A DNA stretch of 64,000 bases from Marinobacter lutaoensis (lineage in GTDB: Bacteria; Pseudomonadota; Gammaproteobacteria; Pseudomonadales; Oleiphilaceae): assembly GCF_001981305.1 (NCBI RefSeq), contig NZ_MSCW01000004.1, forward strand, positions 248,001-312,000, written 5' to 3'. The stretch's first letter is position 1; each line of letters starts with the position of its first letter. A program made the translations under genes and the position numbers. The notes below the pieces were generated by a model. The model was not told where the DNA came from. It made no database searches and was given only the letters and a program-made list of their open reading frames with translations. Shown here piece after piece: positions 24,851 through 33,235 of this stretch.

Positions 24851-25997
24851 TGCACGCCAAACACACAATGTACACGATATACGTGGGCAAGTATCTGATG
24901 TCTTTGATTTAATGCAATTGAAGTCTAATAACAACATCGTCAGTGACCGGATCGTTGAGGTAAGCCGAATATCAGCTGGAAAACATAGTGGAAGGCTTTT
25001 AGTTCGTTACGAGACACCATGCCCTCATTGGAATCCGCCTCGCTGGATGCGTCGATCAGGAATTGTTGACGAAATTATTGTTTGCTGTGGATTCAACTAT
25101 ACCATGAAGAGTATATTTGACATGGATAGTGTCCGTCCAGAATGCGATAAGGCCGGTAAATATTGCCTGCTTAATTCAAGATGGGAATCTATCAACGAAC
25201 CCAATTTATACTTCATTGGTGCTCCGACGCGTATAAACGATCCAGATGCAGCATCCGGCTTTGTTCATGGCTTCCGCTGCAACATACAGGCACTTGGTCA
25301 TCTCATCGCCGAACAACAGGGCATGCCACTTGAGCCCCTATTCGTATGTACGCTACCATCAAACGAAGCTTCGAATGGACTTACCTCCGTTGCCGAATAC
25401 CTGGTCAGTATGGTCAGCACTACAATGCCATTGTTCGAGCTTTATAGTTATTTCGGTAGTATGGTTACGTTCGAATACGATGATGGTACGGGTGCTGTAC
25501 ATGTCAAGGTTTGGCCACCATTCCCACGCCAATATAACCGAGAGCGATGGGGAGCAACCAAAACTTACGTAGAGGTTGTGTTCGAGTACGGTTTCTCTAG
25601 TTATGGTGATGGGACGCTGCCAACACATTACTTTACGCTTCCTGCAGATCATTTTGATTCATCTAGAAGTGCTTATATCCACCCTGTTTTCCACGTCTTC
25701 CGTGACGGCGTTGAAGTGGATCAGTTCCATATGCAGGAGAGCTTGATAGGCCGCTGGGATCTTGACGACTACGTAGATGAGGAAACCAACCCGGATCAAT
25801 ATAAGAATGTTGCTTTCAATGCTTGTGCGTGTGCGCTTGGGATTAATGAGCGGCGAAGCATGCTGCCCGTGTTGGAAGAATTTTTAGATGATTGCTATCC
25901 GTTAATGACCGACAAAGAGGTAGTCGAAGCGCTTAGTATACAACCGACATTGGCATTACTCTCGCCAGCTAACCAGATAGGGAAATCAAGACAATAG
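24810..25997 (+). pseudogene. C-terminal part of a flavin-dependent monooxygenase/oxidoreductase
   Basis: The protein has the late part of an FMO-like NAD(P)/FAD fold: EIIVCCGFNYTMKSIFDMDS, NLYFIGAPTRIN and ASGFVHGFRCNIQALGH, then a separate C-terminal domain of about 200 residues. The two Rossmann GxGxxG motifs that should precede them are missing. The frame opens inside the damaged junction with the LysR remnant and real homology seems to begin near residue 25. Possibly still expressed, but not a complete enzyme. Confidence 0.7.
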
Positions 25998-26058
25998 GCT
26001 GTTGCCCCGCTCGGAAGCACAATGATCGGGGCAACACCCACATCGAAGGAATATTTAC

Positions 26059-26724
26059 ATGCAAGATATTGGGGTATCTGTCAGCGGGATACTGGGTCTA
26101 ATTATAACCAGCTCGATACTCATTGCTGTACCTGGTCCAAGCATCATGCTTTTTATTGGACAGGTAATCATGAAGGGTAGAAGCCATGCGTTGCGTGGGG
26201 TGATTGGCAATGCAATTGGTATGTTGAGCATTGCGATACTTCTCTCGTTTGGAATCGGTCCTCTAATATTGAAGTCCGACTTTGCGTTGTCTGCTATCAG
26301 AATGCTAGGTGCGATGGCTTTGCTGCTTATCGGCATAGGATATCTTGTAGCTTCGAAAACGGCGAACCCGGTTGCGGCCGAACAGCCAACAAAGAGAAAA
26401 TCACCGCTCACTGCGGGAGTGATAGTCGGTATAACCAACCCCAAAGCTTTCATCATGTTTGGAACCATAGTCCCCAGCTTTCTCAGCGGTAATCTTGAGA
26501 GCCCGACAAACGTTCTGATCATGTACTCATTGATACCAATTATATTGGGCATTGTGATTGATAGCGTATGGGTTGTAACTGCTCACAGCGTAAGCTCCCG
26601 CCTTTTTTCTAATTTGAACAGTATTAAAATGGTAAACCGTATCGGAGGAGGCTTAATCATTCTGATGGCCCTTACCTTGGCATACGAGGCTGTTTCCGGT
26701 TTGTCAGTCATCTGGCAGACATGA
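26059..26724 (+). CDS. LysE/RhtB-family amino-acid exporter
   Basis: 221 residues, six hydrophobic helices. The N-terminal family motif IAVPGPSIMLFIGQ and the NPKAFIMFGTIVPSF segment are typical of LysE/RhtB exporters of amino acids or their analogues. It follows the damaged monooxygenase by about 60 bp on the same strand, so both may once have formed one unit. The GC-content break to the backbone lies just after this gene. Confidence 0.85.
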   Translation: MQDIGVSVSGILGLIITSSILIAVPGPSIMLFIGQVIMKGRSHALRGVIGNAIGMLSIAILLSFGIGPLILKSDFALSAIRMLGAMALLLIGIGYLVASKTANPVAAEQPTKRKSPLTAGVIVGITNPKAFIMFGTIVPSFLSGNLESPTNVLIMYSLIPIILGIVIDSVWVVTAHSVSSRLFSNLNSIKMVNRIGGGLIILMALTLAYEAVSGLSVIWQT

Positions 26725-26922
26725 CCAGCTCACAGGAAGTAGCTCGGTTCAAGCATCGTTCCGGAGAAAGCCAGCCGGGGCCACCGGTCAGCCCCTGCCC
26801 AATTTTGATGAGCGTCAATTTGTCGATTGATTTGCCGGGCTTTTCCCCGACTCCCGCCGCCGGAACATTAAAGGTTTGTTAGGCTGGAAGCACGGACTTA
26901 TGGATAGGGAGAGGGGCTTACG

Positions 26923-27972
26923 ATGAAAACGACGATTGTCTCTATGGCATTGGCAACCACGCTGGCGGTGGCGGCCGGCACCGCGGGTGCGGATTCGCTG
27001 CGAGATCAGGCGCGCACGATGTTCAGCGCGGTGCCGCAGTACCCGCCGGTGATCGATGGCAACGAACTGACCGAAGACAAGGTCGAACTGGGGCGGATGC
27101 TGTTCTTCGAGCCCCGGTTGTCGGCCAGTCACTTGATCAGCTGCAACACCTGTCACAACGTTGGCATGGGGGGGCACGATTACCTGCCGACCTCCATTGG
27201 TCACGGCTGGCAAAAGGGACCGAGGAACGCGCCCACGGTGTATAACGCGGTGTTCAACGCCGCCCAGTTCTGGGACGGCCGTGCCGCGGACCTGGCGGAG
27301 CAGGCCAAGGGGCCGGTTCAGGCCGGGGTCGAGATGAGCAGCACCCCGGAGCGGGTGGTGGCAACGCTGAAGAGCATGCCGGCGTATGTCCGCCAGTTTG
27401 AGGCGGCGTTCCCGGGCCAGGAGGACCCGGTCACCTTCGACAACATGGCCACCGCCATCGAGGCCTTCGAGGCCACGCTGATCACGCCGGATGCCCGTTT
27501 CGACAAGTATCTGCGCGGTGACAACACCGCCCTGAACGAACAGGAGAAGGAGGGGCTGGCCCTGTTCATGAACAAGGGCTGCGCGGCCTGTCACGGTGGG
27601 GTCAACTTTGGTGGGCAGGGCTACTTCCCGTTTGGTCTGGTCACCAAACCGGGGGCGGAGATCCTGCCTGCCGGTGACAAGGGCCGGTTCGCGGTGACCG
27701 AGACCGCGTCCGACCAGTATGTGTTCCGGGCGGCGCCGCTGCGTAACATCGAGCTGACCGCCCCCTATTTCCATTCCGGCGCCGTCTGGAGCCTGGAGGA
27801 AGCGGTGGCGGTGATGGGCACGGCACAGTTGGGAACCGAGCTGGCGGACGACGAGGTGCACTCCATCGTGGCCTTCCTGAAGACCCTGACCGGCCAGATT
27901 CCGGAAATCCGTTATCCGGTGCTGCCGCCGAGCACCGACACCACGCCGAGGCCAGCTCCCATGACCCGGTAG
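26923..27972 (+). CDS. di-haem cytochrome c peroxidase (CCP/MauG family)
   Basis: 349 residues with a Sec signal (about 1-23, ending AGADS). Two c-haem sites: CNTCH (about residue 73) and CAACH (about 222), with the linking region ASDQYVFRAAPLRNIELTAPYFHSG carrying Met/His ligand positions of the family. It reduces H2O2 in the periplasm with electrons from c-type cytochromes. Strongly GC-rich and the first backbone-type gene after the accessory block. Confidence 0.9.
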   Translation: MKTTIVSMALATTLAVAAGTAGADSLRDQARTMFSAVPQYPPVIDGNELTEDKVELGRMLFFEPRLSASHLISCNTCHNVGMGGHDYLPTSIGHGWQKGPRNAPTVYNAVFNAAQFWDGRAADLAEQAKGPVQAGVEMSSTPERVVATLKSMPAYVRQFEAAFPGQEDPVTFDNMATAIEAFEATLITPDARFDKYLRGDNTALNEQEKEGLALFMNKGCAACHGGVNFGGQGYFPFGLVTKPGAEILPAGDKGRFAVTETASDQYVFRAAPLRNIELTAPYFHSGAVWSLEEAVAVMGTAQLGTELADDEVHSIVAFLKTLTGQIPEIRYPVLPPSTDTTPRPAPMTR

Positions 27973-28049
27973 CGGTTTTCCTTACGAAAACAAACACATT
28001 ATTTGTAAACTCCTACCGGTTCCTTGGATAAACTAGGTTACGGTTTGTA

Positions 28050-28071
28050 CAGGTCGCCTCCGGGCGACCTG
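28050..28071. promoter_or_regulatory. leader or terminator hairpin before the solute-binding protein gene
   Basis: 9-bp stem CAGGTCGCC / GGCGACCTG with a TCCG loop, followed by a C tract, 35 bp before the start codon. May end the peroxidase transcript or fold in the leader. Confidence 0.5.
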
Positions 28072-28105
28072 CCCCCCCGGGAATACACGTGATAGGAGAT
28101 ACCCC

Positions 28106-28855
28106 TTGAGAAAGCTGCTCTGGTTTGCTTCGCTTGTTGTTGTCCTGGCGGGTATGTCGGCTCCCGCCTTGTCCTCGGAAAAGCTGTACCTCTATACCGA
28201 AAACTTCCCGCCTTACAACATGAGTGCCACCGGCCGCGCCTTTGAGCACAACGGCGACCAGATTGACGGCCTGTGCACGGAAATGGTCAAGGCGATTCTG
28301 CACAACACCGATCTGGATTACGTGATGAAGCTGCGCAACTGGGACTACGGCTACAACCGGGCCCTGAACAAGCCGAATCACGGCATCTTCTGCACCACTT
28401 ACACCGAGGAGCGTGCAAACAAGTTCAAGTGGGTGGGGCCCCTGACCACCAACCTCTGGACCGTGTTCGCGGCACCGGGTGTGGACCTGAAGATGGACAG
28501 CCTGGAGGATGCTCGGGGCATGTTGTTCGGCGGTTACCGCAACGACGTCATGACCAACTACCTGCTGGAGCGCGGTTTCAATGTCTCCGCCCTGGACAGC
28601 GACGACCTGAACCCCAAGCGTCTGGAACTGGGCCAGATCGACCTGTGGATTGCCGATCGCCTGGCCGGCCCCTATTTTGCGTCGCAACAGGACGTGGAGG
28701 GGATTGTACCGGTGTTCAGCTTCAATCCGGTGGAACTGTACCTGGCCATCAACCCCCAGACCTCGGACGAGATCGTCAACAAATTGAAAGAAGGCTTGAA
28801 GCAGGTGCACGAATCGGGAATGTACCAAGCCATTCAGACCAAGTGGGGGCTCTAG
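28106..28855 (+). CDS. periplasmic solute-binding protein, SBP_bac_3 type
   Basis: 249 residues with a signal peptide (1-23, ALSS). Body begins KLYLYTENFPPYNM, typical of polar amino-acid-binding type 3 proteins, with FCTTYTEERANKFKWVGPL in the hinge. The start is TTG: TAGGAGAT lies 7 bp upstream and no ATG is available. No permease genes adjoin it, so it may serve a distant transporter or act as a sensor-type binding protein. Confidence 0.82.
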   Translation: MRKLLWFASLVVVLAGMSAPALSSEKLYLYTENFPPYNMSATGRAFEHNGDQIDGLCTEMVKAILHNTDLDYVMKLRNWDYGYNRALNKPNHGIFCTTYTEERANKFKWVGPLTTNLWTVFAAPGVDLKMDSLEDARGMLFGGYRNDVMTNYLLERGFNVSALDSDDLNPKRLELGQIDLWIADRLAGPYFASQQDVEGIVPVFSFNPVELYLAINPQTSDEIVNKLKEGLKQVHESGMYQAIQTKWGL

Positions 28856-28908
28856 CGGTCAGCCTGTGGATAACGTTCCCTGTGGATACGTTGCGGAGAA
28901 CGGGATAG

Positions 28909-28932
28909 AGGAGGGCCTTGGCCCTCCTTTTT
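28909..28932 (+). terminator. rho-independent terminator
   Basis: 9-bp stem AGGAGGGCC / GGCCCTCCT with a TT loop and a following T run, after the solute-binding protein gene. Confidence 0.85.
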
Positions 28933-28955
28933 CGTGCCCTGTCGGCGCGGGGGCA

Positions 28956-29891
28956 TCAGCCGGTTTGCCGAAGCTCCGGTGCGTCGAGCGGCCGCAGCGC
29001 CTCGGTACGGGTCCGGTTGCCGAGAAAGTCCGGACGTGGTTTGTTGCCACAGAACGGCTGCACCAGGCGGTTTTCCACACTGTTGAACACGAAGAACAGG
29101 TTGCTTCTGGGCCAGGGTGACAGGTTGGCGTTGGAGGCATGCAGGGTGTTGCACTCGAACAGGATCAGTGAGCCGGCCGGGCCAGTGGGGGCCTGGATGC
29201 CGTGCGCGTTGGCCAGACGGGCGATGTCCTGTTCACTGGGCACGCCCAGCTCCTGTTTCTTGAGGGAATGCCGGTAATGGTCCTCCGGTGTCCGGCCGAC
29301 GCAGGGAATGAACTGCCGGTGCGAGCCCGGAATCAGCATGAGCGGGCCGTTGAACGGGGTGTTGTCGGTGAGGGTGATGGAAAAACTGACCGCCCGCATG
29401 CGCGGCATGCCGTCTTCCGCGTGCCAGGTTTCGAAATCGGAGTGCCAGTCAAAGCCCTTGCCGTGGAAACCGGGCTTGAAATTGATCCGGGACTGGTGAA
29501 TGTAGGCATCGCTGCCCAGCAGCTGGTGCACCATGCCGAGGATCTCCGGATCCCGGGTCAGGCGATCGAAACGTTCGGACAGCTCGTGGATGCCGAAGAT
29601 CGACCGGATTTCCTGTTTACCCGGCTCGGTGATGGTGCCCTCGGAACGGAGAATGCCCTCGTCTTCCTCGTAGGCCCGCAGATCGTCCCGGAACTTGCGC
29701 ACGGTGGCCGGGTCGAGGAAGGAGCCGAGGACCAGAAAGCCGTCGCGTTCGTACTGTTTCAGCTGGCTTTCGCTGAGGGGACCGTCGGTGCGGTCACGGC
29801 CGAGGCTGTGGATAACTGGGTCCTTGCGCTCGAAGCTCGGGATCGGGCGCTCCAGCCGGGTGGGATAAAGGTCTTCGGTACGCGTTTCCAT
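28956..29891 (-). CDS. ectD: ectoine hydroxylase
   Basis: 311 residues of the PhyH/EctD family. The EctD signature FDWHSDFETWHAEDGMPRMR is present, with the Fe(II)-binding His and Asp; the third His is in the later LHASNANLSPW segment. It converts ectoine to 5-hydroxyectoine using 2-oxoglutarate and oxygen, a stress solute pathway of halotolerant bacteria. It stands alone here, without ectABC. SD AAGGAGG lies before the ATG. Confidence 0.93.
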   Translation of the reverse strand: METRTEDLYPTRLERPIPSFERKDPVIHSLGRDRTDGPLSESQLKQYERDGFLVLGSFLDPATVRKFRDDLRAYEEDEGILRSEGTITEPGKQEIRSIFGIHELSERFDRLTRDPEILGMVHQLLGSDAYIHQSRINFKPGFHGKGFDWHSDFETWHAEDGMPRMRAVSFSITLTDNTPFNGPLMLIPGSHRQFIPCVGRTPEDHYRHSLKKQELGVPSEQDIARLANAHGIQAPTGPAGSLILFECNTLHASNANLSPWPRSNLFFVFNSVENRLVQPFCGNKPRPDFLGNRTRTEALRPLDAPELRQTG

Positions 29892-30007
29892 CGTCGGACC
29901 TCCTTACGTTTATCCGGTTGGGTGGCTGTATCGCTCTTTCGCCTCTGCTCATCTTGAAGGCGCAGGAGACACGCTGGGGACGTCGCCGGCGGCTTTCAAG
30001 GGCCGCA

Positions 30008-30029
30008 CCCGACCCGGTACTGGGTCGGG
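30008..30029. terminator. hairpin after the acyl-CoA dehydrogenase
   Basis: 8-bp stem CCCGACCC / GGGTCGGG with a GGTACT loop, just past the stop codon on the minus strand. Confidence 0.65.
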
Positions 30030-30040
30030 CGCCCGGTGCC

Positions 30041-31861
30041 TCAATCGGTGAACGCCATGTGCTCCGGGGCCAGCTGCATCAGGGTGCGGGTAGGGCTGAG
30101 CATGCTGGTGGCGTGGCTTTGGGCCCGGGGCAGCAGGCGCTCGAAGTAGAACTCGGCGGTGGCCAGCTTGGCCCGGTAGAACCCCTCCGATTCGTCGCCG
30201 CCCCGGTCCAGCCGGTCCGCCGCTACCGTCGCCTGGCGCAGCCACAGGTAGGCCATGGTGACGTAGCCGCTGTACATCAGGAAATCGTGGGCGGCGGCAC
30301 CGACCAGGTCCCGGTCCTTACGGGCACCGAGCAGGATGCGCAGGGTGAGCAGGTTCCACTGACCGCTGAGTTTCAGCAGCTCCAGGGCAAACGGCCGCAG
30401 GCGCGGGTCGGTCAGCTGCTTGCGGGCAAAGTTGGCGATTTTCAGGGTGAACTCGCGCACCGCCCCGCCCCGGGTCATCAGCAGTACCTTGCGACCGAGC
30501 AGGTCCAGGGCCTGGATACCGGTGGTGCCTTCGTACAGCGTGGCGATGCGGGTGTCGCGCACGATCTGTTCCATGCCGTGCTCGCGGATGTAGCCGTGCC
30601 CGCCGAACACCTGCATGCCGAGGTGAGCGGCTTCCTGGCCCAGCTCGGTCAGGAAGCCCTTGAGAATCGGGGTCAGAAAGCCCAGCTTGTCGTCGTACTT
30701 GGCCACCTTGTCGGCATCGCCCTGGGTGTGGCCTTCGACCATATGATCCGCCAAGCGGGCGGCGTAATAGAGCATGGCCCGACCACCCTCGGCGATGGCT
30801 TTCTGGGTCAGCAGCATGCGGCGCACGTCGGCGTGATGGATAATCGCGTCGGCGACCTGGTCCGGTTCTTTCTTGCCGGACAGCGCCCGCATGGAGCGGC
30901 GCTCCCGGGCGTAAGCCAGGGCCCATTGATAGGACAGCTCGGCCGGTCCCACGCCCTGGATGGCGGTGCCGATCCGGGCGGTGTTCATAAAGGTGAACAT
31001 GCACTCCAGGCCCTGATTGGGCGGGCCGATGAGAAAGCCGGTGGCGCCGTCGAAGTTCATCACGCAGGTGGCGGAGGCCTTGATGCCCATCTTCTCCTCC
31101 AGACTGCCGCAGCTGACGGCGTTGCGCTCGCCTACGGCGCCCTGGCCATCCGGCAGGTACTTGGGCACGATGAACAGGCTGATGCCCTTGGTGCCCTTGG
31201 GCGCGTCGGGCAGTCGCGCCAGTACGATGTGGATGATGTTCTCGGTCAGGTCGTGGTCGCCGGAGGAAATAAACATCTTGGTGCCGGTGAGGCGGTAGCT
31301 GCCGTCCGCCTGGGGTTCGGCCCGGGTTTTCACCTGGCCCAAGTCGGTGCCGCACTGGGGTTCGGTCAGGCACATGGTGCCGGCCCATCGGCCCTCGGTC
31401 AGGGGGACCAGGTAGATCTGTTTCTGGGCGTCGTCGCCGTGCAGGTACAGGGTGTTCATGGCGCCCAGGGACAGGCCGGGATACATGGAAAACGGCCAGT
31501 TCGCGGTGCCCATCATTTCCTGCTTGAACAGGCCCATGGACGCCGGCAGCCCTTGGCCGCCGTAAGCCTCGGGCGCCGACAGCCCCTGCCAGCCGCCCTG
31601 AACATACTGCCGGTAGGCATCCCGGAAGCCCCGGGGTGTGGTCACTTCGCCGTTGTCCAGGCGACAGCCCTCGCGGTCGCCGGGTTGGTACAGCGGGCTG
31701 AGCACCTCCTCGCAGAAGCGGGCGCATTCGTTCAGGATCGCCTCCACGATGTCCGGGGTGGCCTGCTCGCCACAGGCCAGAGAGGCGTAGTGTGCGGGGT
31801 AGTCGAACACCTCGTTGAGCAGGAATTTCATGTCGCGCAGGGGCGCCTTGTAAACCGGCAT
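30041..31861 (-). CDS. acyl-CoA dehydrogenase, long type (DmdC/FadE-like)
   Basis: 606 residues. Starts MPVYKAPLRDMKFLLNEVFD, the typical extended N-terminus of the DmdC-like group, followed by the usual N-terminal, beta-barrel (CLTEPQCGTDLGQVKTRA) and C-terminal helical domains (ARIGTAIQGVGPAELSYQWA, YEGTTGIQALDLLGRK). It oxidises an acyl-CoA using FAD and passes electrons to ETF. Relatives act on 3-methylmercaptopropionyl-CoA or on medium/long chains; substrate cannot be decided here. ATG 31861 matches the family start and has AGAGG upstream. Confidence 0.9.
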   Translation of the reverse strand: MPVYKAPLRDMKFLLNEVFDYPAHYASLACGEQATPDIVEAILNECARFCEEVLSPLYQPGDREGCRLDNGEVTTPRGFRDAYRQYVQGGWQGLSAPEAYGGQGLPASMGLFKQEMMGTANWPFSMYPGLSLGAMNTLYLHGDDAQKQIYLVPLTEGRWAGTMCLTEPQCGTDLGQVKTRAEPQADGSYRLTGTKMFISSGDHDLTENIIHIVLARLPDAPKGTKGISLFIVPKYLPDGQGAVGERNAVSCGSLEEKMGIKASATCVMNFDGATGFLIGPPNQGLECMFTFMNTARIGTAIQGVGPAELSYQWALAYARERRSMRALSGKKEPDQVADAIIHHADVRRMLLTQKAIAEGGRAMLYYAARLADHMVEGHTQGDADKVAKYDDKLGFLTPILKGFLTELGQEAAHLGMQVFGGHGYIREHGMEQIVRDTRIATLYEGTTGIQALDLLGRKVLLMTRGGAVREFTLKIANFARKQLTDPRLRPFALELLKLSGQWNLLTLRILLGARKDRDLVGAAAHDFLMYSGYVTMAYLWLRQATVAADRLDRGGDESEGFYRAKLATAEFYFERLLPRAQSHATSMLSPTRTLMQLAPEHMAFTD

Positions 31862-32137
31862 ATGCAATCCTCTGTACCTTGTAGTTGCGAAGGGGCCCGG
31901 GGCCGCCGATGCTATTGTTGTACGGCATTGCCCGGAGCCTGCCATTGACGAAAACCGCCGGCCCCCCTGTCAGAAAAGATAATTGGCCGAAATGACGCGC
32001 GACGTCGAATGTAAAAGTTGTGCAAAGGCGGGCGTTTCCAGGTCGCCGGGCTGGCCGGCCCGGACCGCCGCGAGTACCGTCGGTGCAGGCGCGGATTCAA
32101 GCGACGTCATCAGGAATCAGAAGGATTGTCACAAACA

Positions 32138-33232
32138 ATGTGGAAACAATGGCTGATAGCGGTGGTGGTACTCGCGGTGGCCGTCGGCGGTGGTTGGGCG
32201 TACCGGCAGTGGTCCTCGGGTGAGCGATCGGGGCCGGTCGCGGAGCGTCCGGCGGCGGCGGTCAATGTGGTGCATCCGCACCGGGACACGGTGCGGGACG
32301 AGATCCATACCGTTGGCAGTCTGAAGGCGCTGCGGGCGGTGGAGTTGACCACCGAGGTCAGTGGCCGGGTGGTGGCCATCCATCTGGGAGCCGGTCGCCG
32401 GGTGGATCAGGGGGAGCTCCTGCTCCGGCTCGATGACCGTCAGGCCCGGGCCGACCTGGCCGAGGTGGAGGCGCAGCTGGCGGACGCCCGGCGACAGTTG
32501 GAGCGGGCAACCCGGCTGCGTTCCAACAACAGCGTCTCCCAGTCCCAGGTGGACGCGCTGCGTACCGCTGTGGATGTGGCCCTGGCCCAGCGCCAGGCGG
32601 CCCGGGTCCGGCTGGAAAATCACAGCATCCGGGCGCCCTTCGCCGGGGTCGTGGGGCTGACCGACATCACCGTGGGAGCCTATGTTACCGCCGGTACCAC
32701 CATCACCACCCTCGACGCCACCGAGCGCATGGAGCTGGCGTTCGCGGTGCCGGAGCGGTTTCTCGGCCAGGTGTATCCCGGGCAGGAGGTTCGGGGCGAG
32801 TCGCCGGCGTTTCCGGACCGGCCGTTCCTGGGGGAGCTGGCCGAGCTGGGAACCCGGGTGGACGAGCTGAGCCGGACCCTGCCGGTCCGGGCCCTGATCG
32901 ACAACCACGAGGGCCTGCTGCGGCCGGGCCAGTTCCTGTCTGCCAGCCTGACACTGGCACGGCGGCAGGCGCTGGTCATTCCGGAACAGGCGGTGCTGGT
33001 GCGGGGGGGCGATCACTATGTCTTCGTGGCGGAGGACGGCGTGGCACGCCGGGTCTCGGTGACCCTGGGGGCGCGCATGCCGGGGCGGGTGGAAGTGCTG
33101 ACCGGGCTGTCGGAAGACGATCAGGTGATTGTCACCGGTCAGGATCGACTGGGCAGCGGTGACCGGGTGCGGATACTGGAGGGTGAGCCGGTGCTGCCGG
33201 ACAACCGGTTTCTCGGCGCCGTGGGGTCCTGA
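32138..33232 (+). CDS. RND efflux periplasmic adaptor (membrane fusion) protein
   Basis: 364 residues: N-terminal anchor helix (about 4-22, WLIAVVVLAVAVGGGWAY), lipoyl and hairpin region (EVSGRVVAIHLGAGRRVDQG through RSNNSVSQSQVDALRT), then beta-barrel domains (AGVVGLTDITVGAYVTAG). It links the RND pump to an outer-membrane channel. Start ATG 32138 has AAGGA upstream. The pump gene begins 3 bp after its stop. Confidence 0.92.
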   Translation: MWKQWLIAVVVLAVAVGGGWAYRQWSSGERSGPVAERPAAAVNVVHPHRDTVRDEIHTVGSLKALRAVELTTEVSGRVVAIHLGAGRRVDQGELLLRLDDRQARADLAEVEAQLADARRQLERATRLRSNNSVSQSQVDALRTAVDVALAQRQAARVRLENHSIRAPFAGVVGLTDITVGAYVTAGTTITTLDATERMELAFAVPERFLGQVYPGQEVRGESPAFPDRPFLGELAELGTRVDELSRTLPVRALIDNHEGLLRPGQFLSASLTLARRQALVIPEQAVLVRGGDHYVFVAEDGVARRVSVTLGARMPGRVEVLTGLSEDDQVIVTGQDRLGSGDRVRILEGEPVLPDNRFLGAVGS

Positions 33233-33235
33233 GTC

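Noticed and set aside
29918..31948. Open frame of 676 codons on the plus strand
   Set aside because: Exact antisense of the acyl-CoA dehydrogenase gene; low-complexity Gly/Gln/Ala composition.
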